DNA from: DASZQY01 sp036511595
GTDB lineage: Bacteria > Pseudomonadota > Alphaproteobacteria > Rhizobiales > Kaistiaceae
DNA: 26,253 nucleotides
Assembly: GCA_036511595.1 (NCBI GenBank)
Contig: DATCBY010000025.1
Coordinates: forward strand, 1-26,253
Reading direction: 5' to 3'
Positions within the stretch are counted from its first letter, which is position 1, and each line of letters starts with the position of its first letter. Below, one piece after another: positions 1-7,207 of this stretch. The notes under the pieces were generated by a model, which was not told where the DNA came from, searched no databases, and worked only from the letters and a program-made list of their open reading frames with translations. The position numbers and the translations under genes were made by a program.

Positions 1-26
1 ACCTCCGGTTCCATAAAAACACCTAA

Positions 27-194
27 CTCGGTGTCTTCGAAACCGGCAGCTGCTCAGAGTTCGATTTCCGCTACAATAACCGCATTGCTCTTGGGGTAGA
101 TGACTTCACCCGTACCCTAGCGGCACTGGGCGGCATCAAGGGAAAGCGGTTGATGTACTCACAAGCATCTGATCGCGGAGAAGGCGCAATTTGA
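27..194 (+). pseudogene. C-terminal remnant of IS1595/ISXO2-type transposase
   Basis: The frame reads EFDFRYNNR, then ALGVDD, then GIKGKRLMY before stopping at 192-194. This is the usual C-terminal end of ISXO2-like (IS1595 family, DDE) transposases. Only about 45 matching residues remain. In-frame stop TAA at 24-26, together with loss of recognisable family sequence before position 57, shows the gene is truncated or broken there. The catalytic DDE core is absent, so it cannot be active from what is visible. Either this is a dead IS end or the window begins inside a rearranged element. No terminal inverted repeat could be identified with confidence. Confidence 0.75.
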
Positions 195-361
195 AGCCCA
201 AAAAGCCGCCGTCAAAAAAGCCCGCGAAGACCCAGCACGAGAAATTCGTGGAACTAGCGCGCGCATCTGGCGCGGACGAAAGCGAAGCCGCCTTCGTTGC
301 GAAGGTACGGGCGATCTCTTCGACTACGCCAAGAAAAACGAAACGGCGGACTGACCGCTAG
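191..361 (+). CDS. Small Lys-rich accessory ORF of the IS remnant
   Basis: This 56-codon frame opens with TTG at 191, overlapping the transposase stop (TTGA), an arrangement typical of translational coupling. The product starts with a very basic, proline-rich stretch (KPKKPPSKK), continues with a helical acidic middle (HEKFVELARASGADESEAAF) and ends in another basic tail. Small proteins of this make-up often follow ISXO2-like transposases in rhizobia as I recall them; their function is unknown. With the transposase broken, this gene is probably a passenger. The TTG start and expression are inferred; no strong ribosome-binding site is visible beyond the coupling overlap. Confidence 0.45.
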   Translation: MKPKKPPSKKPAKTQHEKFVELARASGADESEAAFVAKVRAISSTTPRKTKRRTDR

Positions 362-445
362 TTTTTCTGCTTGGTTTGCAATCGCACATATTCCCCTTTC
401 AGGGGGAGGAGTTTGCCTGGTTCATCGTTCGAGAGTGAGACATTG

Positions 446-1198
446 ATGCAGCATTTTTCTTCTGGTGGTGTTGATATTGCTTACACCGAGATCGGTGAAG
501 GCCAGCCGATCCTGCTGATCCACGGGTTCGGGTCGAATTATGCGGTCAACTGGCAAGCGACGAACTGGATCCACACGCTGACCAATGCCGGCCGGCGCGT
601 GATTGCCATGGACGTGCGCGGGCATGGCGCCAGCGCCAAGCTCTACACCACGGACGCCTACACGCCGGCGCTGATGGCCGAAGACGCGGCCAACCTGCTC
701 GATCATCTCGGCATCCAGAGCGCCGACGTGATGGGCTACTCGATGGGTGGGCGGATCGCGGCGACGCTTGCCATCCTGCATCCGCAAAAGGTGAAGACGC
801 TGGTCATCGGCGGCATGGGCATCAACATGGTCGAGGGCATCGGCGGCGAAGACGAGATCGTCGCGGCGCTGGAAGCCCCGACTGTGGAGGAGGCGACCAG
901 CGAGGCCGGGCGAGGCTACCGCAAGTTCGCCGAGCAGACGCGCAGCGACCGGCGCGCGCTTGCCGCCTGCATTATCGGCCAGCGCCAAAGCGTGCCAGCC
1001 GAGCAACTGCGGAAAATCCGCGCGCCGACGCTGATCGCGGTGGGCAGCAAGGACAAGGTCGCGGGGTCGGCCGTGCGGCTGGCCGAACTCATCCCCGGCG
1101 CGGAAGCGCTCGAAATTCCGAACCGCGACCACATGCTGGCGACCGGCGACCGCACCTACAAGGCGGGCGTGATCGATTTTCTCGCCCGGCATCCCTAG
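446..1198 (+). CDS. Alpha/beta hydrolase
   Basis: A 250-aa alpha/beta-hydrolase fold enzyme. The oxyanion-hole HG motif is at residues 26-27 (LLIHGFGS). The nucleophile elbow GYSMGG is at 97-102, with Ser99 as the likely nucleophile. Asp203 (SKDK) and His229 (NRDHM) complete a plausible Ser-Asp-His triad. There is no signal peptide, so it is cytoplasmic. The ATG at 446 is preferred over an upstream in-frame TTG because family homology begins there and a GAG/GTGAG purine stretch precedes it. The substrate cannot be told from sequence; relatives include esterases, enol-lactone hydrolases and haloperoxidase-like proteins. It lies just downstream of the IS remnant and ahead of cysE, with no obvious functional link. 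Confidence 0.9.
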   Translation: MQHFSSGGVDIAYTEIGEGQPILLIHGFGSNYAVNWQATNWIHTLTNAGRRVIAMDVRGHGASAKLYTTDAYTPALMAEDAANLLDHLGIQSADVMGYSMGGRIAATLAILHPQKVKTLVIGGMGINMVEGIGGEDEIVAALEAPTVEEATSEAGRGYRKFAEQTRSDRRALAACIIGQRQSVPAEQLRKIRAPTLIAVGSKDKVAGSAVRLAELIPGAEALEIPNRDHMLATGDRTYKAGVIDFLARHP

Positions 1199-1357
1199 AT
1201 AGGGCTTGCCGGAAACGGCCGGGAACATAGCTCCGGCAACGGGAGTTGGTTCGTTAACCCGGTGGCGGCTAGGGGTTTCCCCGGCCGCCGGTGGCGGTTT
1301 CTGCGGCGTCCGTGATAGTTTGCCGCCCCATTTCAGGTTCGAGGTCGGTCCAAGTCG

Positions 1358-2176
1358 ATGTCAGCCAAGATTTCCCAGCAAGAGGCACTCCGCCAGGTCG
1401 ATCCGATCTGGGCGGATGTCGTGTCCGAGGCGGAAAGGATCGTGGCTTCCGAGCCGGCGATCGCCAACTTCGTCTATGCCACCATCCTCAATCACGACCG
1501 GCTCGAGGACGCGATAATCCATCGGGTGGCGCAGCGCCTCGACACGGCGGTGGTGACTGCCGAGGCAATTCGCCTGGCCTTCAACGAGGCGCTCGCCGAC
1601 GATCCTGCCATCGGCGAGGCGATGCGTTGCGACATCGCCGCGGTCTACGATCGCGACCCGGCGTGCGACCGGCGCATCGAGCCGGTGCTCTACTTCAAGG
1701 GCTTCCACGCGATCCAGACGCACCGGCTCGCGCATTGGCTGTGGAACCAGGGCCGCTGCGACTTCGCTCTTTACCTTCAGTCGCGCTCCTCCGCCATCTT
1801 CCAGACCGACATCAGCCCGGTGGCGCCGATGGGACGTGGCATCTTCCTGGACCATGCCACCGGTCTTGTGGTCGGGCGCACATCGGCAATCGAGGACAAT
1901 GTCTCGATCCTGCAGGACGTGACGCTCGGCGGCACCGGCAAGGAAAAGGGCGACCGTCATCCAAAGATCCGGCGCGGAGTGCTAATCGGCGCAGGCGCCA
2001 AGATTCTGGGCAACATCGAAGTAGGCGAGGGCGCCAAGGTCGCTGCGGGTTCGGTGGTGCTCCATTCGGTGGCTCCCTATACGACCGTGGCCGGCGTGCC
2101 GGCGAAGGTCGTTGGCAAGGTCGGCCGCGAGGCGGGCGCGGCCCAGGTGATGGACCAGACCTTCGACGATTGCTAA
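1358..2176 (+). CDS. cysE: Serine O-acetyltransferase CysE
   Basis: This 272-aa enzyme transfers acetyl from acetyl-CoA to L-serine, giving O-acetylserine, the first step of cysteine synthesis. The N-terminal helical domain (about 1-140) is followed by a left-handed beta-helix of hexapeptide repeats (about 150-250). Residues matching the E. coli active site are visible: Asp165-His166 (FLDHATG) and Arg200-His201 (GDRHPKI). The hexapeptide signature NVSILQDVTLGGTGKEKG follows the family closely. Length is typical. It is cytoplasmic and probably a hexamer. ATG at 1358 begins the conserved N-terminus. A DUF3126 gene follows 51 bases later on the same strand and may be co-transcribed, an order common in Rhizobiales as I recall. 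Confidence 0.96.
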   Translation: MSAKISQQEALRQVDPIWADVVSEAERIVASEPAIANFVYATILNHDRLEDAIIHRVAQRLDTAVVTAEAIRLAFNEALADDPAIGEAMRCDIAAVYDRDPACDRRIEPVLYFKGFHAIQTHRLAHWLWNQGRCDFALYLQSRSSAIFQTDISPVAPMGRGIFLDHATGLVVGRTSAIEDNVSILQDVTLGGTGKEKGDRHPKIRRGVLIGAGAKILGNIEVGEGAKVAAGSVVLHSVAPYTTVAGVPAKVVGKVGREAGAAQVMDQTFDDC

Positions 2177-2227
2177 AGGGAGCGACGGTTGCTGACGACC
2201 GTCGCGAACAGGAAAGAGGGGCCACGC

Positions 2228-2437
2228 GTGGATCGAAAAGAGATCCAGAAACTCGAAGTATTCTTCCGCAAGCGGTTCAACATGCCGCAGATGGAAGTGA
2301 AGCAGCGCCCGCAGAAGGACGATTCGGCCGAGCTGTACATCGGCGACGAGTTCATTGGCGTTCTCTATCGCGACGATGAGGACGGCGATCTTTCCTACAA
2401 TTTCACGATGGCGATCCTCGACATCGACCTGGAGTGA
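2228..2437 (+). CDS. DUF3126 family protein
   Basis: A 69-aa acidic protein of the alphaproteobacterial DUF3126 family. The conserved core is the run from KKR/QKDDSAELYIGDEFIGVLYRD to DEDGDLSYNFTMAILDIDLE. GTG at 2228 is chosen because AGGAAAGAGG lies about 7-10 bases upstream and the family begins with a short DRKEI-type helix. An alternative TTG at 2189 would add 13 unconserved residues. There is no signal peptide or membrane segment. No biochemical role is known for the family to my knowledge. It sits directly after cysE on the same strand and converges on the next gene with an 17-base gap. Confidence 0.9.
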   Translation: MDRKEIQKLEVFFRKRFNMPQMEVKQRPQKDDSAELYIGDEFIGVLYRDDEDGDLSYNFTMAILDIDLE

Positions 2438-2454
2438 ACGGCCGCTGCCGGAAA

Positions 2455-3228
2455 TCAGCGGGCGATGAAGCTGGCAGCCAGCCGCCGCATGCCGGCGTCG
2501 AGGAGCGGCCAATCGGCGAGCAGCTGGCGATCGAATCGGAAAAGCAGCGACAGATTCCGGCCGAAATTGATGTCGCGCAGGCAAGTCGCGGGAACGTCCG
2601 GCGTGGTGCTGTCGAGGCAGCGCGCCACGAAGGGCTGCGAGGCCGACGGCACGAAATACACGATCTCGCCTTCGTAGCCTGAATCAACGCTGAGGCGACG
2701 ACCGGCAAGCCCGGCCGGGCCGGCGACCGGCCTGCCGATGAAGAAGCGCGCATAGACACCGTCCAGCCGCGCCGTCGAATCGAGCGGGGAGTCGCGGGCG
2801 GCGATCGTCGCGTAGACAATAGGCGCCGCGGGCGCGCCGTCGCCAAAGGCCGCGGCGAGGTTCTCGGAATATCCCTCAAGTTCCGGCCAGTGCAGAATGA
2901 GCTCCGCCTGGTCGACCTTGCCGCCGGTGCGCGTACGGCCGAAGCGGACCATGTTGGCCGGTACGGTCAGGCTTTCCCCGCCCACGGTGAGATGCACGGG
3001 ATAGAGATCGCTGGTCAATTCGGAAAGCAGCGGACGATCGCGGTAGATGTCGAACGCGATCTTGATCAGGCCGCCGAGGACGACGAGGCCCAGCACGCCG
3101 GCGACAATGAAAATGAGTGCTCGCCGCCGGCCCGCCGCCTGCCGCAGAGCGTTCTCGGCCAGCCGCCGCTGATCGCCGGCGGTGAGGGCCGGCGGCTTCT
3201 TTCTGTCTCTTAACGATACATCGACCAT
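2455..3228 (-). CDS. Single-pass membrane protein of unknown function
   Basis: A 257-aa protein I do not recognise by name. A basic cytoplasmic N-terminus (residues 1-36, RDRKK and AAGRRR) precedes one strong transmembrane helix at about 37-58 (ALIFIVAGVLGLVVLGGLI). The remaining 200 residues should lie in the periplasm. They are rich in beta-type sequence and hold two cysteines near the C-terminus (ARCLDSTTPDVPATCLRD) that could form a disulfide. The pattern suggests a conserved Rhizobiales envelope protein. It is transcribed toward DUF3126 and divergently from the DUF6949-like gene, sharing a 150-base intergenic region with it. No enzyme motif is visible. Confidence 0.8.
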   Translation of the reverse strand: MVDVSLRDRKKPPALTAGDQRRLAENALRQAAGRRRALIFIVAGVLGLVVLGGLIKIAFDIYRDRPLLSELTSDLYPVHLTVGGESLTVPANMVRFGRTRTGGKVDQAELILHWPELEGYSENLAAAFGDGAPAAPIVYATIAARDSPLDSTARLDGVYARFFIGRPVAGPAGLAGRRLSVDSGYEGEIVYFVPSASQPFVARCLDSTTPDVPATCLRDINFGRNLSLLFRFDRQLLADWPLLDAGMRRLAASFIAR

Positions 3229-3378
3229 GCGCGTCGTGACCGTAGCCTAGCGAAAGCCCATGTGATTCCAGAGGCTTGGCGAGCGAATCGGGTGCCACTC
3301 AAACGGTACGCGGGTTGCAACGCCTGCTCAACGGGGCGGACGGGTGTGTCCGGGCGGGACGATCATGGAGGCGGGCAG

Positions 3379-3708
3379 GTGCTGCGCGACGGATTTCTGC
3401 TGTTCTATTGTGCTTCGGTCGGCTTCGTAGCGTCGGGCGTGGCGGCGAGCTTCTTCAAGATGGTTACCCGCGAACCGGCGCGCTTTGCGATGCTGGGCAA
3501 GGGGTGGCTGGCCACCGCAGTGACCTTCCTGTTCTGCGCGGTGACCGGTCCGGCGATTGTCATGGACATGATGATCCGCAACCGCAACACCGACAATGGC
3601 GCGCTCGGCATGGTGGCCGCCGGCCTCTGCGTGGCGGTGTTCTGGAGCATCTGCTCGGGCATCCTCGTGCTTGACCTTGTCCTCCAGTTGAAGGAAAGCC
3701 TTGCCTGA
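3379..3708 (+). CDS. Small integral membrane protein, DUF6949-like
   Basis: A 109-aa membrane protein with three hydrophobic segments at about residues 5-27, 43-63 and 75-101. The middle holds the short polar motif MVTREPARFAMLGKG, and a second polar loop MIRNRNTDNG precedes the last helix. This layout resembles the alphaproteobacterial DUF6949 family as I recall it, whose function is unknown. GTG at 3379 is chosen because GGAGG lies 7 bases upstream, at 3367-3371, and hydrophobic sequence begins there. A longer frame from 3262 would add an unconserved basic stretch. The gamma-carbonic-anhydrase gene follows 31 bases later and is probably co-transcribed. Confidence 0.75.
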   Translation: MLRDGFLLFYCASVGFVASGVAASFFKMVTREPARFAMLGKGWLATAVTFLFCAVTGPAIVMDMMIRNRNTDNGALGMVAAGLCVAVFWSICSGILVLDLVLQLKESLA

Positions 3709-3739
3709 GGTCGGCGCGGCGGCATTCCAGGTAAGCGCG

Positions 3740-4270
3740 ATGCCAATTCACAGTCTCGATGGCGTGTCGCCCGAGTTGCCCGGCAGCGACCAGTTCTGGA
3801 TCGCGCCGACCGCGTCTCTGATCGGCAAGGTGCGGCTGGGGCCCGGCGTCGGGGTGTGGTTCGGCGCGGTGCTGCGCGGTGACGGCGAGCCAATTACTAT
3901 CGGCGCCGACACGAATTTGCAGGAGCACGTTATCGTGCACACCGACCCGGGCTTCGGCGTCACGGTCGGTGAGGGCTGCACCGTCGGGCACCGCGCGCTG
4001 CTGCATGGCTGCACGATCGGCAACAACGTGCTGGTCGGCATGGGCGCGATCGTCCTCAATGGCGCACGCGTCGGTGACAATTGCCTGATCGGCGCCGGTG
4101 CGCTGGTGCCGGAAGGCCGGGAGATTCCGCCGGGGTCGCTGGTGATCGGCACGCCCGGCAAGGTGGCGCGGCCGCTGACCGACGACGAGATCGAGCGCAA
4201 TCGCAAATCGGCGCGACACTACGTCGGCAACTGGAAGCGCTTTGCGAAGGGACTGGGCGAACCGCGCTAG
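3740..4270 (+). CDS. Gamma carbonic anhydrase-like hexapeptide-repeat protein
   Basis: A 176-aa left-handed beta-helix protein of the gamma carbonic anhydrase (YrdA/PaaY/CaiE) type. The metal-binding histidine pattern is present: HTDPG, then GHRALLHGC, with conserved LQEHVIVH and GMGAIVLNGA turns. A C-terminal helix packs on the trimer (DDEIERNRKSARHYV). Members are cytoplasmic, trimeric, and bind Zn or Fe; many have no proven carbonic anhydrase activity. ATG at 3740 matches the family start; upstream in-frame codons are unconserved. The closest named relatives are often just called gamma carbonic anhydrase family proteins, so no gene symbol is given. Confidence 0.93.
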   Translation: MPIHSLDGVSPELPGSDQFWIAPTASLIGKVRLGPGVGVWFGAVLRGDGEPITIGADTNLQEHVIVHTDPGFGVTVGEGCTVGHRALLHGCTIGNNVLVGMGAIVLNGARVGDNCLIGAGALVPEGREIPPGSLVIGTPGKVARPLTDDEIERNRKSARHYVGNWKRFAKGLGEPR

Positions 4271-4334
4271 CGGCGGCCGACGCCTGACGGAAGCCGTTCT
4301 CGCTCAGCTTCGGGCAGAGCAATCGAGCATCGGC

Positions 4335-4403
4335 ATGACCGCCTTGGCAGTCGGTTTATGGGTGTCGGCCGTGCTCGCGGGAATGCTTCACCAAAAAAAG
4401 TGA
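4335..4403 (+). CDS. Possible 22-aa hydrophobic small protein
   Basis: An ATG at 4335 opens a 23-codon frame. Its product is a short hydrophobic helix (MTALAVGLWVSAVLAGML) ending in a basic tail (HQKK), as in many single-helix small membrane proteins. Its stop, TGA at 4401-4403, lies at the base of the terminator hairpin that serves the opposite strand. There is no clear Shine-Dalgarno sequence. The frame stays open upstream toward the carbonic anhydrase stop but shows no better start. This may be chance, since GC-rich DNA makes such frames often. Confidence 0.22.
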   Translation: MTALAVGLWVSAVLAGMLHQKK

Positions 4404-4429
4404 GCCGGCCCCGGGGCGGGGGCCGGCTC
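4393..4429 (-). terminator. Rho-independent terminator for the BTLCP gene
   Basis: GAGCCGGCCCC at 4402-4412 pairs perfectly with GGGGCCGGCTC at 4419-4429, an 11-bp stem with a 6-base loop. On the minus strand the stem is followed by ACTTTTTTT (A7 at 4393-4399 on the plus strand). It lies about 105 bases past the stop of the minus-strand protease gene. The plus strand has no T-run after the stem, so it should act mainly in the minus direction. Confidence 0.85.
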
Positions 4430-4534
4430 TCAAGAACCCGGTCTTGGGACGGGGGGTGGGACGCGACCGGGTCCAGGTCTCTCGTTTCCCCTATTGAACG
4501 GTCGGCGACGCGCTGTATTCGCCGCGAAGAGAGT

Positions 4535-5161
4535 TCAGCGCGTCACGCTGCCGACCGATATGTCACGGGCGTCGTCGATGGCGACCCATTGCCCGCTGTT
4601 GAACTCCGATTGCCGCTTCACGTACTGGTAGTCCGTGTCGGTCCACAGGCGGACACGGGGCTGCAAGCTGTCGAGCACGAGGTCCCCGCGATCCGTCGTC
4701 ACGGTCAGCACCGCATGGCCGTCGCCATTCCTCTGGCGGACCACCGTGATGAGGAGGGCGCCAACCGGCCAACCCTCTTCGATCAGGTCGCGGCGCTTCA
4801 GGAGCACCAGGTCCTCGCAATCGCCCCGGGTGGTGGGATAGGCCCAATACTCCGGAACGCCGTAAACTTCCTGGTCGGTGGCCGGCTTGATCGCCAGATT
4901 TACCGACGCATTGACCTCGACAAGCTGGTTCCACAAGGCCGGCGTCAGGCGAACCCGCGACGGAGCCTTTGTGCGAACCGAACATTCCTCCGTGTAGCGT
5001 TGGCAGAAGTCGTAGTGACCGATCGGCTGGGAGGTCCGGCCGGTAGTCGCCATGAATGCCGCGCTGTCGTCGCCCGACTCCGCTTGGGCCTCAATACCGC
5101 CGGCCAGTATTCCAAGTAACGCCAACGCACACGCGAACTTGCTTACTGTGTCCCAACGCAT
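4535..5161 (-). CDS. Transglutaminase-like cysteine protease (BTLCP, DUF920)
   Basis: A 208-aa exported protein of the bacterial transglutaminase-like cysteine proteinase family (PF06035). A signal peptide spans residues 1-27 (hydrophobic run FACALALLGILAGG, then a likely cut after EAQA), so the mature enzyme acts in the periplasm. The papain-like triad is visible: Cys115 in RGDCEDLVLLKR, His149 in NGDGHAVLTV and Asp164 in LVLDSLQ. In gamma-proteobacteria the related LapG cleaves an adhesin under c-di-GMP control. No LapD or adhesin gene is seen here, so the substrate is unknown. Length is typical and ATG at 5161 starts the signal sequence. It is monocistronic, ending in a strong terminator. 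Confidence 0.92.
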   Translation of the reverse strand: MRWDTVSKFACALALLGILAGGIEAQAESGDDSAAFMATTGRTSQPIGHYDFCQRYTEECSVRTKAPSRVRLTPALWNQLVEVNASVNLAIKPATDQEVYGVPEYWAYPTTRGDCEDLVLLKRRDLIEEGWPVGALLITVVRQRNGDGHAVLTVTTDRGDLVLDSLQPRVRLWTDTDYQYVKRQSEFNSGQWVAIDDARDISVGSVTR

Positions 5162-5316
5162 AACAAATTCCCCATCCCGGAGAGCACTATCGCAGGGAAG
5201 CTTTTATTTCAGCATAAGGGCGCTGAGACAAAGGTATTCAAAGTAAAGTCAAATTGCGCCGATTGATGAAACGCTGCGTTTACCAAGCCACGCCAGTTAA
5301 AATGGCGAGCCTCGGT

Positions 5317-6225
5317 CTATTGGGCGCTATCGGTGGACTTGATGAAATCGACAAAGGCGCGCAGGGGCGGGGGGAGGTGGCGGCGGCCGGGATAGTAAAG
5401 AAACGGCCCCGAGAAATGCTGCCACCATGGTTCAAGCACCGGCTCGAGGGCGCCGCTTTCCAGATGCGGACGCAACCAGTCCTCGAACACCTGAATGATG
5501 CCGGTACCGGCGACGGCCGCGTCAACGGCGAGGTCGGTGGCGCCGCCGATCCGAACGATCAGGGGACCGACGGGATCTATCTTCACGATCTCGCCTTTGC
5601 GTTCGAACTCCCATGCTGCCATGGCGCCGCTCGGAAACCTCCCACGCAGGCAGGCGTGATCGAGCAGATCGCGCGGGTGTTTCGGACGACCGCGCCGGTC
5701 GAGGTATGCGGGCGAGGCCGCCAGCGCGAAACGCTGGTCGCGCTTGCCGATGGGGACCGCGATCATGTCCTGCTCAAGCCGCTCATCGTAGCGAATTCCG
5801 GCATCGCAACCCGCGGCCAACACGTCGACGAAATTGTCTTCGGCGATCACCTCAAGGCGAATGTCGGGATACGCGGCCAGGAAGGGCGGCACGATTTCCG
5901 GCAGCACGAGGCGGGTCGCGACCACCGGAACGTTCAGCCGCAGCGTGCCGGCAGGTCGGCCGCGGAAACCATTGACCACGTCCACGGCGGCCGCGACGTC
6001 ATCCAGCGCCGGTCCGAGGCTCGCGAGGAGACGAGCGCCGGCTTCGGTCGGCGCGATGCTGCGGGTGGTGCGATTGAGCAGCCGGACACCCAGCCTTGCC
6101 TCAAGCCGCTTCATAGCCTCGCTGAAACCTGAGGCGCTGCCACCGCCGACCCTGGCCGCTTCCCGGAAGCCCCCCGCGCGTGCGACGGCTACGAACGCAA
6201 TGAGGTCATCGAGATTTGTCGCCAT
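5317..6225 (-). CDS. LysR-family transcriptional regulator
   Basis: A 302-aa LysR-type regulator. The N-terminal winged helix-turn-helix occupies about residues 3-61 (LIAFVAVARAGGFREAAR through LEARLGVRLLNRTTR). The effector-binding domain fills residues 90-295, with the sub-class pattern RLNVPVVATRLVLPEIVPPFLAAYPDIRLEV seen in the CrgA/DsdC-like group. The gene is divergent from the PdxI-like reductase across a 124-base gap, the classic layout in which a LysR protein controls its divergent neighbour. Vitamin B6 status or a substrate aldehyde could be the effector, but that is inference. Start ATG at 6225 gives the standard MATNLDDLIAF N-terminus. Confidence 0.93.
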   Translation of the reverse strand: MATNLDDLIAFVAVARAGGFREAARVGGGSASGFSEAMKRLEARLGVRLLNRTTRSIAPTEAGARLLASLGPALDDVAAAVDVVNGFRGRPAGTLRLNVPVVATRLVLPEIVPPFLAAYPDIRLEVIAEDNFVDVLAAGCDAGIRYDERLEQDMIAVPIGKRDQRFALAASPAYLDRRGRPKHPRDLLDHACLRGRFPSGAMAAWEFERKGEIVKIDPVGPLIVRIGGATDLAVDAAVAGTGIIQVFEDWLRPHLESGALEPVLEPWWQHFSGPFLYYPGRRHLPPPLRAFVDFIKSTDSAQ

Positions 6226-6349
6226 TGTTCGTATTTCAGAACGGCCTGTTTCAATTGCTACCGATTATCGCACAAACAAAGGCGGTTTATCTGCAATCGA
6301 CGAATCACGGGAGACGGCGACGAGCGACATCTGCAAAGCAGGAACATTC

Positions 6350-7207
6350 ATGCTCGGCGCTCGCGCCGTGAAACGCATCGGCTACGGCGCCATGCAACTC
6401 GCGGGACCCGGGGTGTTTGGACCGCCCAAGGACCGCGCCGGCGCGATCGCCGTGTTACGCGAGGCGGTGGCGAGCGGTGTCGATCACATCGACACAAGCG
6501 ATTTCTATGGGCCCCACGTCACCAACCAACTGATCCGCGAAGCACTCTTTCCGTATCCGAACGGGCTTGTCATCGTGACCAAGATCGGCGGCAAACGCGG
6601 CAAGGACGGATCGTGGCTACCGGCATTCTCGCCGAAGCAACTGACGGACGCGGTGCACGACAATCTGCGTAATCTGGGCCTGGATGCTCTTGAGGTGGTC
6701 AATCTGCGGCTGATGTTCGATCCCCATCGTCCTGCCGAAGGCTCGATCGAACCGTTTCTCGCCGTGTTGGCCGGGCTGCAGCAGAAGGGGCTAGTGCGCC
6801 ATATCGGCCTCAGCCACGTCACTTCCGCGCAGGTCGCCGAGGGACGCCGGATTTGCGGGATCGTCTGCGTGCAGAATCTCTACAATCTCGCCCACCGGGA
6901 CGACGACGCGCTGATCGACGAGCTTGCCACTGCCGGCACCGCGTATGTGCCTTACTTCCCGCTCGGCGGGTTCACGCCCCTGCAGTCAGCGGAACTTTCC
7001 GATGTGGCCAGCAAGTTGGAAGCGACGCCGATGCAGGTGGCGTTGGCGTGGCTGCTTCAGCGCGCGCCCAATATCCTGCTCATTCCCGGAACCGCGTCGA
7101 CCGGGCACCTGCGCGAAAACCTCGCAGCCGGCGCGCTGGAACTGTCGAAAAAAACAGTGCGGGTTCTGGATCGGATCGCCGGCGAGGTTGCGCCCGCCGG
7201 AGACTAG
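6350..7207 (+). CDS. pdxI: PdxI-like aldo/keto reductase (pyridoxal reductase family)
   Basis: A 285-aa aldo/keto reductase that closely matches my recollection of E. coli YdbC/PdxI, an NADPH-dependent pyridoxal reductase of B6 salvage. Shared blocks include GYGAMQLAGPGVFGPP, HIDTSDFYGPHVTNQ, AYVPYFPLGGFTPLQ and LLIPGTASTGHLREN. Three catalytic tetrad residues are present, Asp48, Tyr53 and Lys78. The usual His is Arg120 (VVNLRLM), as in PdxI itself. ATG at 6350 has AGGA 6-9 bases upstream and starts at the conserved region; longer upstream reading is antisense to the LysR gene. It overlaps the convergent PilZ gene by the shared stop bases CTAG. The pyridoxal role is inferred from family similarity. 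Confidence 0.85.
   Translation: MLGARAVKRIGYGAMQLAGPGVFGPPKDRAGAIAVLREAVASGVDHIDTSDFYGPHVTNQLIREALFPYPNGLVIVTKIGGKRGKDGSWLPAFSPKQLTDAVHDNLRNLGLDALEVVNLRLMFDPHRPAEGSIEPFLAVLAGLQQKGLVRHIGLSHVTSAQVAEGRRICGIVCVQNLYNLAHRDDDALIDELATAGTAYVPYFPLGGFTPLQSAELSDVASKLEATPMQVALAWLLQRAPNILLIPGTASTGHLRENLAAGALELSKKTVRVLDRIAGEVAPAGD

Noticed and set aside
1260..1357. GC-rich repeats (CCGGTGGCGG twice) before cysE considered as a riboswitch or terminator
   Set aside because: No coherent stem with a T-run and no match to a known regulatory RNA; likely composition.
4410..5119. Plus-strand open frame over the BTLCP gene
   Set aside because: The minus-strand protease has a signal peptide, catalytic triad and terminator; the plus frame has none of these.
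5254..6132. Long plus-strand open frame antisense to the LysR gene
   Set aside because: It lies wholly within the LysR gene, shows no recognisable domain, and is explained by GC-rich codon use in the opposite frame.
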